Shown in pieces: positions 31,663 to 37,808 of a DNA stretch of 37,808 nt. Below the pieces are notes generated by a model. The model did no database searches. It saw nothing but the letters and a program-made list of their open reading frames with translations, and was not told where the DNA came from. The stretch is taken from assembly GCA_902773635.1 (NCBI GenBank), contig CACYFH010000011.1:1-37808 (forward strand). Direction: 5' to 3'. Source of the stretch: an uncultured Ruminococcus sp. Its GTDB lineage: Bacteria; Bacillota; Clostridia; Oscillospirales; Acutalibacteraceae. Made by a program: the position numbers and the translations under genes. Numbering within the stretch: the stretch's first letter is position 1; each line of letters opens with the position of its first letter.

Positions 31663-32148
31663 ATGAAAAGAGACGACTACATCACCTGGGACGAATACTT
31701 CATGGGCGTTGCGCTTTTGGCGGCAAGACGTTCCAAAGACCCGAACACACAGGTCGGCGCCTGCATCGTCAATAAGAGCAAGCGCATCCTGTCAACGGGC
31801 TACAACGGCTTCCCCTACGGCTGTTCCGACGACATCTTCCCGTGGGATCGCGAGGGCGAGGATACCAAGTACCACTACGTCGTCCACGCCGAGCTGAACG
31901 CCATCTTGAACGCCCACGGCAAGTCCCTCGAGGGCGCGCGCATCTACGTTGACCTCTTCCCGTGCAACGAGTGCACCAAGGCGATCATCCAGTCCGGCAT
32001 CGCCGAGGTCGTCTACCTCTACGACAAATACGCCGACACCCCCGCCATCATCGCCTCCAAGAAGATGCTCGACTCCGCCGGCGTGCGCTACACCCAGCTC
32101 CACCTCAACCGCGACACCATCACCATCGACTTCAAAAAGAATCAATAA
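31663..32148 (+). CDS. deoxycytidylate (dCMP) deaminase
   Basis: A 161-residue zinc-dependent deaminase, which converts dCMP to dUMP for thymidylate synthesis. VVHAELNAI carries His75 and catalytic Glu77, and FPCNECTK carries the other zinc ligands Cys101 and Cys104. The N-terminal WDEYFMGVALLAARRSKDPN and the loop STGYNGFPYG are those of the ComEB/dCMP deaminase branch rather than cytidine deaminase. Start follows AGGAGGTC. A strong terminator ends the transcript. Confidence 0.9.
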   Translation: MKRDDYITWDEYFMGVALLAARRSKDPNTQVGACIVNKSKRILSTGYNGFPYGCSDDIFPWDREGEDTKYHYVVHAELNAILNAHGKSLEGARIYVDLFPCNECTKAIIQSGIAEVVYLYDKYADTPAIIASKKMLDSAGVRYTQLHLNRDTITIDFKKNQ

Positions 32149-32161
32149 ATCCCCAAAACGC

Positions 32162-32195
32162 AAAAAAGCTGTCCTCCCCTGAGGACAGCTTTTTT
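32162..32195. terminator. bidirectional terminator between dCMP deaminase and glycosyltransferase genes
   Basis: A perfect 15-base stem, AAAAAAGCTGTCCTC with its complement 32181-32195, loop CCCT. A and T runs on the two flanks let it stop transcription from both convergent genes. Confidence 0.95.
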
Positions 32196-32196
32196 A

Positions 32197-33390
32197 TCAG
32201 TCTTTTCTATGTTTAAAACGGTACTCCTCGATGATCTCGGCGTACTTCTCCTGCACCGTCGGGACGATCTCCTCCCAGGTGCGGGCGACCATGCGTCGGG
32301 CGTTCTCCCCCGCCTTTTCAAGAAGTCCTTCCGTACCGAAGATACGCAGGATCTCGCGGAACATCGCGACCTTGTTCTCCTCCGCGGTGAAGCCGGACAC
32401 ATCCTTCACCACCGCTTCCGCCGCGTTCGAGCCGACCGTCAGGAGCGACGGCACACCCATCGAGGCGGCTTCTCTCACCACCAGCGGCGAATTATCGTAC
32501 ACCGACGGGAAGAAGAAGAGATCCGCGCTCAGATACAGTCCGCTGAGCACCTCTCGATCCAGGATCTTCCCAACAAAGTTGACGTGACCGTCGCGGAAAT
32601 CCTGAGAATCCGCATACTTGCGGATCTCGTCCGCGTCATAGCCGCTGCCGACGATGAACAGCCGGTAATCGTCGCTGTGCTGATCCAACAGCTTGAAGGT
32701 GTCGAGCACCAGCTTGAGGTTCTTGTGCCAGATCTGATGACCGACGAACAGGATGATCTTCTTATCCTGCGGGATCTTGTAGGCGGCAGCCGCCTTCTGA
32801 CGCAATTCATCTGGATTTTCCGGCATCGTAAAAGTCGTGCCGTTATCCATGACGAAGATCTCTCCGCGATACCCGTAACTGCGGAGCGTGTCGGCTGTAC
32901 CGTTTGAGCACGCCCAGACACTATCCACGGTACTGTAGAACCGTGCCACCTTCCTCTTCACGATGTTCGCGATGACCTTGGAGCCGGTGATGTGCATCGC
33001 GTCGTCATAATACTTGGAGTGGAAGGTCGCCACACTCGGGATACCCAGCCGCTTGGCGTAGGACGCCGCGAAGGTGCCCTCCGTGAACGGGCTGTGCGCG
33101 TGGAAAATATCGAGATTTCTGTTGTTCAGGAACGCCTTGACCTTATTATCCAGCTTCGGCGCGGGGAGCGAATACTCCGCCACGGGGAAGTTGATCGCGT
33201 TGGTGCGGAATACGTCATAACCCAGACCGCTGTCGTCAAAGTCGCGCTTCAGCGGACGCGGAACGACCACACAGCTGTAGGCGCTCTCATTCATCAGCCG
33301 CGCGTAATTGTGCACGACCGTGACCACGCCGTCGACAACAGGGTAATAATTGTCGAGAAATTGAGCAGAACGGATGTCGGATGGATTCAT
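32197..33390 (-). CDS. GT4-family glycosyltransferase
   Basis: A 397-residue GT-B enzyme. FLDNYYPVVDGVVTVVHNYA at residues 11-30 is the acceptor-side glycine loop, FHAHSPFTEG near 95 and ATFHSKYYD near 120 are further N-domain motifs. The C-domain has ILFVGHQIWHKNL near 215 and the E-x7-E donor site within DNSPLVVREAASMGVP near 300. The sequence is close to clostridial transferases that glycosylate diacylglycerol or build mannosyl lipids, but the acceptor is not certain. It follows the flippase-like gene by 40 bases. AAAGGTTG precedes the ATG. Confidence 0.85.
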   Translation of the reverse strand: MNPSDIRSAQFLDNYYPVVDGVVTVVHNYARLMNESAYSCVVVPRPLKRDFDDSGLGYDVFRTNAINFPVAEYSLPAPKLDNKVKAFLNNRNLDIFHAHSPFTEGTFAASYAKRLGIPSVATFHSKYYDDAMHITGSKVIANIVKRKVARFYSTVDSVWACSNGTADTLRSYGYRGEIFVMDNGTTFTMPENPDELRQKAAAAYKIPQDKKIILFVGHQIWHKNLKLVLDTFKLLDQHSDDYRLFIVGSGYDADEIRKYADSQDFRDGHVNFVGKILDREVLSGLYLSADLFFFPSVYDNSPLVVREAASMGVPSLLTVGSNAAEAVVKDVSGFTAEENKVAMFREILRIFGTEGLLEKAGENARRMVARTWEEIVPTVQEKYAEIIEEYRFKHRKD

Positions 33391-33418
33391 AGTTTCAACC
33401 TTTGCATAGAGTAAGATG

Positions 33419-33442
33419 AAAGCGGAGTGATCACTCCGCTTT
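33419..33442 (-). terminator. perfect palindrome overlapping the flippase-like gene's stop codon
   Basis: AAAGCGGAGTGA and its exact complement TCACTCCGCTTT form a 24-base palindrome whose centre contains the TGA stop at 33431-33433. With only a short T-run on the minus strand it may be a weak terminator or message-stabilising hairpin between the two genes. Confidence 0.5.
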
Positions 33443-34654
33443 TTCGGTTATTGTCGCTTCACGGCGTTTCTTGAGCAAGCGCTCCACAGCCTGAAAGCCG
33501 TAGATCAGAACGCCGATAATGATGAAGGAATAGTAGCACATCAAGCGCCACACCAGCATCGCCCAGAAGGTGCCGGACTTATCCAGCGAGCTGAACGCGA
33601 TGTAGAAGAGACCCTCCGCCGCACCGGAGTTACCGGGCGTCGGGACGAGCGTGATCGCCGCCATAACAAAGACACAAACAAACACCGCGTCAAAGTAATT
33701 GATATCTCCGCCGAAGGCATGAACCGCAAAGAACGGCATACTGCAGATCGCGAGCTGAAAGAGCGTGGATAGCACCAACAGCTTGACAAACAGCACCCTA
33801 TCCTGCGTAATGCGCTTGATGTTTACGCTGTAGTTGTGCAGGGAACGGATCGCCTTGACGATCGTGTGGTTCGGGTTCTTGAAAATATGGAGCTTCGCGC
33901 CGAATCTTACTACCCCCGCGACGATACGCATGGAGATCTTCGGCGCGATACCGGAGATCAGGATCATGACCGGGACGACCGTATAAGCGATCGCGCCGAT
34001 GTACGCCGTGACCTTGATGCCGGCTTTTCCGGTCGCGTTGATCGCGCCGTTACCGAAGATGAAGGTGATGATACACAGGAACACAAAGCCGAACTGCATC
34101 GTCAGGAATCCGGTCAGCGGCATCGCGGAAGCCGCGCCGTTGCTGTAGCCGCTCGTATGCAGGTAATAGATCTGGAACGGCTGACCGCCTGCGCCGGAGG
34201 GCGTGATACAGTCATAGTATTTTCCCAGAGCGGCAGTCACGAACGCATGTCTCAGCGAGACCTTCTCGCCCAAATGCCGCATCATCATCATATATTTGAT
34301 GGACTCGCACGCCAGTACGACCACGAGACACAGCAGTCCTCCCAAGAGGAAGAGCACATTCTGAAAGGTGAAGGGCTTGAGCGGCTCAGACTTGTTGCCG
34401 GAGAACTCCTTGACCGCAGTGAAATAAATGACAGCGGCATTCAGCGCGACAAACGCCACGATGCCGAGGCGCTTCCACAGCTTCTTCTTGCCCTTAGGCT
34501 TTTCCGGTTCAGCGGCTAGAGCCTGCGGCGTTTCATTGATCGCTTTCTCCAGCAGCTCTTCATTCTGCGCTTTATTCTGCGCGCGCTGCTCCGCTCTTGC
34601 CGCGGCGCGCGCGCCGTTCTGTTTCGCTTTCTTTTTCTTCTTCGCTTTGCCCAA
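33431..34654 (-). CDS. flippase-like / lysylphosphatidylglycerol synthase TM family protein
   Basis: A 407-residue membrane protein (UPF0104/LPG_synthase_TM). A Lys/Ala/Gln-rich basic cytoplasmic head of about 65 residues precedes roughly eight helices. AALGKYYDCITPSGAGGQPFQI near 145 (here over two short stretches: GKYYDCITPSGAGG and QPFQIYYL) and TLVPTPGNSGAAEGLFY near 335 are the family's conserved loops. The pairing with a GT4 transferase suggests glycolipid movement or assembly. It starts with a TTG at 34654 behind AAAGGCGGTGA; no ATG is available nearby. Confidence 0.82.
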   Translation of the reverse strand: MGKAKKKKKAKQNGARAAARAEQRAQNKAQNEELLEKAINETPQALAAEPEKPKGKKKLWKRLGIVAFVALNAAVIYFTAVKEFSGNKSEPLKPFTFQNVLFLLGGLLCLVVVLACESIKYMMMMRHLGEKVSLRHAFVTAALGKYYDCITPSGAGGQPFQIYYLHTSGYSNGAASAMPLTGFLTMQFGFVFLCIITFIFGNGAINATGKAGIKVTAYIGAIAYTVVPVMILISGIAPKISMRIVAGVVRFGAKLHIFKNPNHTIVKAIRSLHNYSVNIKRITQDRVLFVKLLVLSTLFQLAICSMPFFAVHAFGGDINYFDAVFVCVFVMAAITLVPTPGNSGAAEGLFYIAFSSLDKSGTFWAMLVWRLMCYYSFIIIGVLIYGFQAVERLLKKRREATITEKAE

Positions 34655-34795
34655 ACTGTCACCGCCTTTCCTTCAAACCTATATCTTTCTACACTTAACT
34701 TACATTTTACTATATTTCAGAGGAATTTGCAAGCTATAATTCTAATTTCACAAAATCACATGCAAAAAACTTCTCATTTACGATTCTCACAAGCA

Positions 34796-34823
34796 CAAAA
34801 AGGCTCCGTCAAAAGACGGAGCC
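34796..34823 (-). terminator. terminator of the starch-binding-like surface gene
   Basis: GGCTCCGTC pairs with GACGGAGCC across AAAA, followed on the minus strand by TTTTT. It lies 32 bases after the stop at 34855. Confidence 0.92.
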
Positions 34824-34854
34824 ATAATTGTTTATATAGCCTTAATCAAGGAGA

Positions 34855-35829
34855 TTAAGCTCTCTCTCTCTTGCGAGCGAAGAAGATAACGCCTGCAGCA
34901 GCGACCATGACGCCCAGCATGATGAACAGAACGGTTTCGCCCTGGCCGGTCTGGGTGTTGGAAGCAGCGCCGGAAGACTTGGTGGTAGAAGTGGTGCCGG
35001 TAGTAGAAGTAGTAGTGGTCTTGCTATCGGTAGAGGTCTTGCTGTCAGTGGAAGTATCGGAACCGCCGTCAGACAGGGAAGACTTATCCTTCTTCCACTC
35101 AGTGGTAGCGCCCGCGTCGGAGATCGCCTTCTCAACGTCAGCCTTGGTCAGGCTGAGAGCCTTCGCGGTATCGTCGATCAGGGTCTGATCGTCCTTGCCG
35201 GAGAAGGTACGCGCGTTGCCCAGGGTGTTCTTCAGGAAGTCAACGAACATATCGTAAGCGTTGGTGCTGGCAGCGATGGTATCGCCGACAACGTTACCGA
35301 TAGAGGTGATGACCTTCTGAGGACCGTAGGAGCTGTTTCTCCACTTAGCCTCGGTAGCGGTCTTGTTGGAATCGGTCGGATTCTCGATCTCATTGCCGGT
35401 GCAATAAGCGGTATCGCCCAGGCAGGAAGTATCGAACAGCAGGTTGTAGGTCTGACCGCCGGAATTCTGGTTTACGAAAATGATCGCATACTCAGTGCCG
35501 GGAACGAGATCCATACCGTTAGCAGCAGGATCATAGGACCAAATGCCGGTGCTGGTCTCTTGACTCTTGAAGAGCTTCTTGGAACCCCAGGGAATCAGCT
35601 CGCCGCTACCATCGGTCGGGAATACATAAAAACCAACTGCACCGAAATCAGCCCAGCCGGAAGTGCTGACGTCAAAGTTCAGGCACTGTGCGGGATCAAG
35701 ACCGGTAGGGGCGACTTCGTTCTCAGCGCCCTGCTCAGCAACGTCGTTCTCAGCAGCGGAAGCAGCAACAGCCGCAACGCTCAGGATCATCATGAGAGCA
35801 AGAGCCAGGCTCAAAATCTTTTTGAACAT
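34855..35829 (-). CDS. membrane-anchored surface protein, possible carbohydrate-binding N-domain
   Basis: A 324-residue protein. Signal peptide to about residue 26; beta-rich domain at about 48-175 with VSTSGWADFGAVGFYVFPTD and WSYDPAANGMDLVPGTEYAI, rich in Trp, Tyr, Asn and Gly and reminiscent of CBM25/26 starch-binding modules. A helical region (residues 185-245) follows, then a Ser/Thr linker (STDSKTTTTSTTGTTS) and a C-terminal transmembrane helix at 298-316 followed by RKRERA. It lacks an LPXTG signal, so the helix is the anchor. Start at 35829 follows GGAGGAG. The carbohydrate-binding reading is an inference; a homologous family of unknown function is possible. Confidence 0.6.
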   Translation of the reverse strand: MFKKILSLALALMMILSVAAVAASAAENDVAEQGAENEVAPTGLDPAQCLNFDVSTSGWADFGAVGFYVFPTDGSGELIPWGSKKLFKSQETSTGIWSYDPAANGMDLVPGTEYAIIFVNQNSGGQTYNLLFDTSCLGDTAYCTGNEIENPTDSNKTATEAKWRNSSYGPQKVITSIGNVVGDTIAASTNAYDMFVDFLKNTLGNARTFSGKDDQTLIDDTAKALSLTKADVEKAISDAGATTEWKKDKSSLSDGGSDTSTDSKTSTDSKTTTTSTTGTTSTTKSSGAASNTQTGQGETVLFIMLGVMVAAAGVIFFARKRERA

Positions 35830-35899
35830 AATAATCTCCTCCGTAATCAAATTACTAAATCATCGAAAGGCGCAGTATGCACCTTTCTTTGTATCATCT

Positions 35900-35928
35900 A
35901 TTATACTTCAAAACTTGGGTTTTTGCAA
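35900..35928 (-). promoter_or_regulatory. sigma-A promoter for the starch-binding-like surface gene
   Basis: On the minus strand, TTGCAA, 17-base spacer and TATAAT. The transcript would have a leader of about 65 bases containing a small AAAGG/CCTTT hairpin at 35866-35886. Confidence 0.75.
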
Positions 35929-36057
35929 TAATTTTTGTTTATTTACTGCGACAAAAGTAAACAAAAAACAATTTTAGGTTTAATACAAAATTCACAAAAG
36001 AATTTCCTGTATTTTCCCTGCTTCTTATTTCTTGTCATTCTTGTTCGGAATGCGGTT

Positions 36058-36393
36058 TTACGACCGATTCTTCCTGTTTTTCTTCGCGAGATAGATTACG
36101 ACCGCGGCGACCGCCAAAATCACCACCGCGCTGATGGAAACGATCCACGCCGTAGAAGCGCGCAGGTTGATCCCGTCCTCCTTATCGGCGATCTTATCGG
36201 CTACGGTCTGCTCGCCGTCGCCCGGCTGGGTCTCCCCGAGCCTTGCGCCCTCGGTCGCCTGACTTTGCACGTCTGCTAGAACAGGACTTTGACCAAGCTC
36301 AGAAGTGCTGAATGTTTTCGCCTCACATGCACAGGACAGCATGCTTGCCATCAAAACGGCAACGACCGCGATCATTGAAAGAAATCTTCTCAT
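36058..36393 (-). CDS. small secreted membrane-anchored protein
   Basis: A 111-residue protein with an N-terminal signal peptide (MRRFLSMIAVVAVLMASMLS) and a Cys pair, CAC, at its end. The short acidic extracellular part of about 50 residues is followed by a transmembrane helix (WIVSISAVVILAVAAVVIYL) and a basic tail KKNRKNRS. A lipoprotein anchor at the first Cys is possible. It lies 58 bases downstream of the cohesin-like gene on the same strand. I do not recognise a function; it may be an accessory of that protein. Start at 36393 with GAGGGTGAG upstream. Confidence 0.65.
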   Translation of the reverse strand: MRRFLSMIAVVAVLMASMLSCACEAKTFSTSELGQSPVLADVQSQATEGARLGETQPGDGEQTVADKIADKEDGINLRASTAWIVSISAVVILAVAAVVIYLAKKNRKNRS

Positions 36394-36418
36394 AATACTC
36401 ACCCTCTTCAAGATACTA

Positions 36419-36445
36419 AGAGGCCGGCTCAGAGAGTCAGCCTCT
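36419..36445 (-). terminator. possible attenuator between the cohesin-like and small-protein genes
   Basis: AGAGGC and GCCTCT form a stem enclosing a partly paired loop, 7 bases downstream of the cohesin-like stop. There is no strong T-run, so partial read-through into the small gene is likely. Confidence 0.35.
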
Positions 36446-36451
36446 ATCGGA

Positions 36452-37537
36452 TTATTCGGTTTTATCAGAGTCGTTCTGAGAAGCTGTCTTTTCCGCCTCA
36501 AAGACAGGAGCATCCGCTGCGGGCGCTTCGGGAGCCTTGTTCTGATTCTTGCGCTTCATGACATAGTATACGCAGATACCGCCGCCGAGAAGCACGATCA
36601 CGCCGATCACGATCCAGAGCGCGGGAGAGCCGCCCTTCTTCTCCGTATTCGCGGGAGTGTTGTTATTCGCGATCAGGAGCGGCTGATCAGAGGTAGCGGT
36701 CACGTTGCCCTGCGCGTCGGTAGCTGTAATATAAGCTCCGTCCGCGGTAGTCGCCGCCGGAGCCGCTGTTGCAGCAGTGCCGTTAGCCGTTGTAGCGGTA
36801 TTGTTCGGCGTGTTGTTCGGGGTATTGTTGTTCGGAGTATTGTTATTCTGATTGTTGTTGACCGCGCTAGAGCCGCCGTTATTGACAGCGCTGTTGGTGT
36901 TGTTCTTCTTGACGACCGTACCCGGGATATCGGGATCAGCGTCCTTGCTGTCGCCGGTGACGGAATTGACGAAGAGGCCGGTCTTCTGGGTCTCGGTGGT
37001 GTTCAGCTCAGGCTGCGCCTTCTCGAGGATCTTCTCGCCGTTTACCAGCACGTCACAGGTCATCTTGTACTCTGTGATCTGCGGCTTGTCGGTGGAGTTG
37101 AAGATATTGTTATCGTACAGATAGCGCAGGAAGTAGGAAAGATGCGCGCTGCCCGCCTTCTTAGCAGTCAGGTTCATCGTCAGGAAGTGGCGATCCTTAG
37201 AGAAATCAACGCCGCTGAGGATGGACCAGTTACCGCGAACCTCACCGACGAGATCCGGGTTGATCAGCGGGGTCCACTTGTCGGGATCAGTTTCATCGTT
37301 GAAATCGGCGATTGAATCCAGCGTGAAGATGTCGGGATCATAGTAGAAGGAGAAATCACAGCCGATGATCTTCTCCGCAACGCCGCCGAGCGTCAGGGTA
37401 TAGGAAACTTTATCGCCCTCTTTTACGTCTACGATCGTCTGAGCCGGTTCAGCCGCAGCGCCTGCGCCGACCATGCTGACAGCGATCATGCCGATCATGA
37501 TCGCAGCGATGCTGAGGACGGAAATGAATTTCTTCAT
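36452..37537 (-). CDS. membrane-anchored cohesin-like domain protein
   Basis: A 361-residue surface protein. Signal peptide to about residue 28; cohesin-like beta-sandwich at 32-165, with VKEGDKVSYTLTLGG, FSFYYDPDIFTLDSI and FSKDRHFLTMNLTAKKAGSA, the ordered strands of cohesins. An Asn/Thr/Pro-rich linker (NNNTPNNNTPNNTPNN, 231-246) follows, then a short segment, a transmembrane helix (306-327) and a cytoplasmic tail. It could hold dockerin-bearing enzymes such as the amylase at 8248 at the cell surface. Binding is not shown, and related cohesin-fold proteins without dockerin partners exist. Start at 37537 behind AAAGGAATG. Confidence 0.72.
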   Translation of the reverse strand: MKKFISVLSIAAIMIGMIAVSMVGAGAAAEPAQTIVDVKEGDKVSYTLTLGGVAEKIIGCDFSFYYDPDIFTLDSIADFNDETDPDKWTPLINPDLVGEVRGNWSILSGVDFSKDRHFLTMNLTAKKAGSAHLSYFLRYLYDNNIFNSTDKPQITEYKMTCDVLVNGEKILEKAQPELNTTETQKTGLFVNSVTGDSKDADPDIPGTVVKKNNTNSAVNNGGSSAVNNNQNNNTPNNNTPNNTPNNTATTANGTAATAAPAATTADGAYITATDAQGNVTATSDQPLLIANNNTPANTEKKGGSPALWIVIGVIVLLGGGICVYYVMKRKNQNKAPEAPAADAPVFEAEKTASQNDSDKTE

Positions 37538-37593
37538 GATAATCATTCCTTTCAGAAATATAGAAAGAAAGCCATTACGCTTTTTACACATGT

Positions 37594-37622
37594 ATTATAA
37601 TACAACAACCTGCATATTTCAA
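37594..37622 (-). promoter_or_regulatory. sigma-A promoter for the cohesin-like gene
   Basis: On the minus strand, TTGAAA, exactly 17 bases and TATAAT, 56 bases before the ATG at 37537. Confidence 0.78.
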
Positions 37623-37710
37623 TAAACAAATTGTAAATAGTTGATGAAGAAACCGGGTTTTTCAGCCTTTGGAATTGGTGAAAATGTGTTTCTGCCTCAT
37701 ACTAAGTTTC

Positions 37711-37808
37711 GGCTCTATAATAAATGTTGGGGTAACAAATAGAGCCTACAAAGAATAAAGTGAAAAAAAGTAGAGCATATTTGCACCAAATCCGTTAAAA
37801 TGGAATTG
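37711..37808. mobile_element. probable end of an ISL3-type insertion sequence (cut by window edge)
   Basis: From 37711 the sequence reads GGCTCTATAATAAATGTTGG with GGGG after it, which resembles the terminal inverted repeat I recall from ISL3-family elements (GGCTCTTT...GTGGGG-like). The GGCTCTAT is complemented at 37738-37745 by ATAGAGCC. No transposase is inside the window. The junction at 37710 follows the 12-mer ATACTAAGTTTC that also bounds the element at 6842-6959. Confidence 0.4.

Noticed and set aside
37800..37808. Start of a transposase gene (ATG GAA TTG at the window edge)
   Set aside because: Only three codons are visible and there is no convincing ribosome binding site.

Overview
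The window comes from a spore-forming, anaerobic Gram-positive of the Clostridia, most likely an Oscillospirales/Ruminococcaceae-type gut bacterium. Supporting signs are: a GerA-type germination protein and SpmA/SpmB, lipoboxes and strong AGGAGG ribosome binding sites, a dockerin-bearing amylase, a cohesin-like surface protein, and moderately GC-rich coding DNA with AT-rich promoters. This assignment is inference from gene content; no ribosomal or other marker gene is present.

Layout. (1) 96-3878, minus strand: a three-gene CUT2/ribose-type ABC importer (two-domain ATPase, permease, binding lipoprotein), divergent from (2) 4267-6744, an AraC regulator fused to a GH39-like domain whose acid/base glutamate is replaced by glutamine, so it looks like a sugar sensor rather than an enzyme. 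(3) 6842-6959: a MITE-like inverted-repeat element; then an ArsB/CitM-type anion transporter and a secreted GH13 alpha-amylase ending in a type I dockerin. (4) 9920-12765: an orphan PD-(D/E)XK nuclease, thiamine pyrophosphokinase, a heptanucleotide tandem repeat and an alpha/beta hydrolase. (5) 13005-14959: a PrsA/SurA-like lipoprotein and a proline-repeat membrane-anchored surface protein.

(6) 15018-26088, minus strand: the most unusual part, a closely packed operon of 18 phage-type genes. It encodes small and large terminase, portal, protease with a probable nested scaffold, decoration protein, major capsid, three connector/tail-completion proteins, a possible tube-like protein, a 42-residue protein, a LysM tail protein, hub, spike, gp25, baseplate J, XkdU-like protein and a fibre. 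No tail sheath, conventional tail assembly chaperone, tape measure, lysis gene, integrase, repressor or replication gene is present. The genes show no frameshifts and are coupled by overlapping stops and starts. It reads as either a maintained capsid-plus-baseplate particle (gene-transfer-agent-like or domesticated) or a precisely pruned prophage.

(7) 26215-31228: a MATE exporter, a GerA-type germination protein, a methyltransferase and SpmB/SpmA. (8) 31372-34654: an AbrB-type regulator with a zinc ribbon, dCMP deaminase, and a GT4 glycosyltransferase paired with a flippase-like membrane protein. (9) 34855-37537: three membrane-anchored extracellular proteins, one cohesin-like and one with a possible carbohydrate-binding N-terminus; with the dockerin amylase they suggest a small amylosome-like starch system. 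(10) From 37711 the window runs into what looks like the end of an ISL3-type insertion sequence. Promoters, terminators and starts were read by eye; family assignments rest on motif recognition, not database searches.
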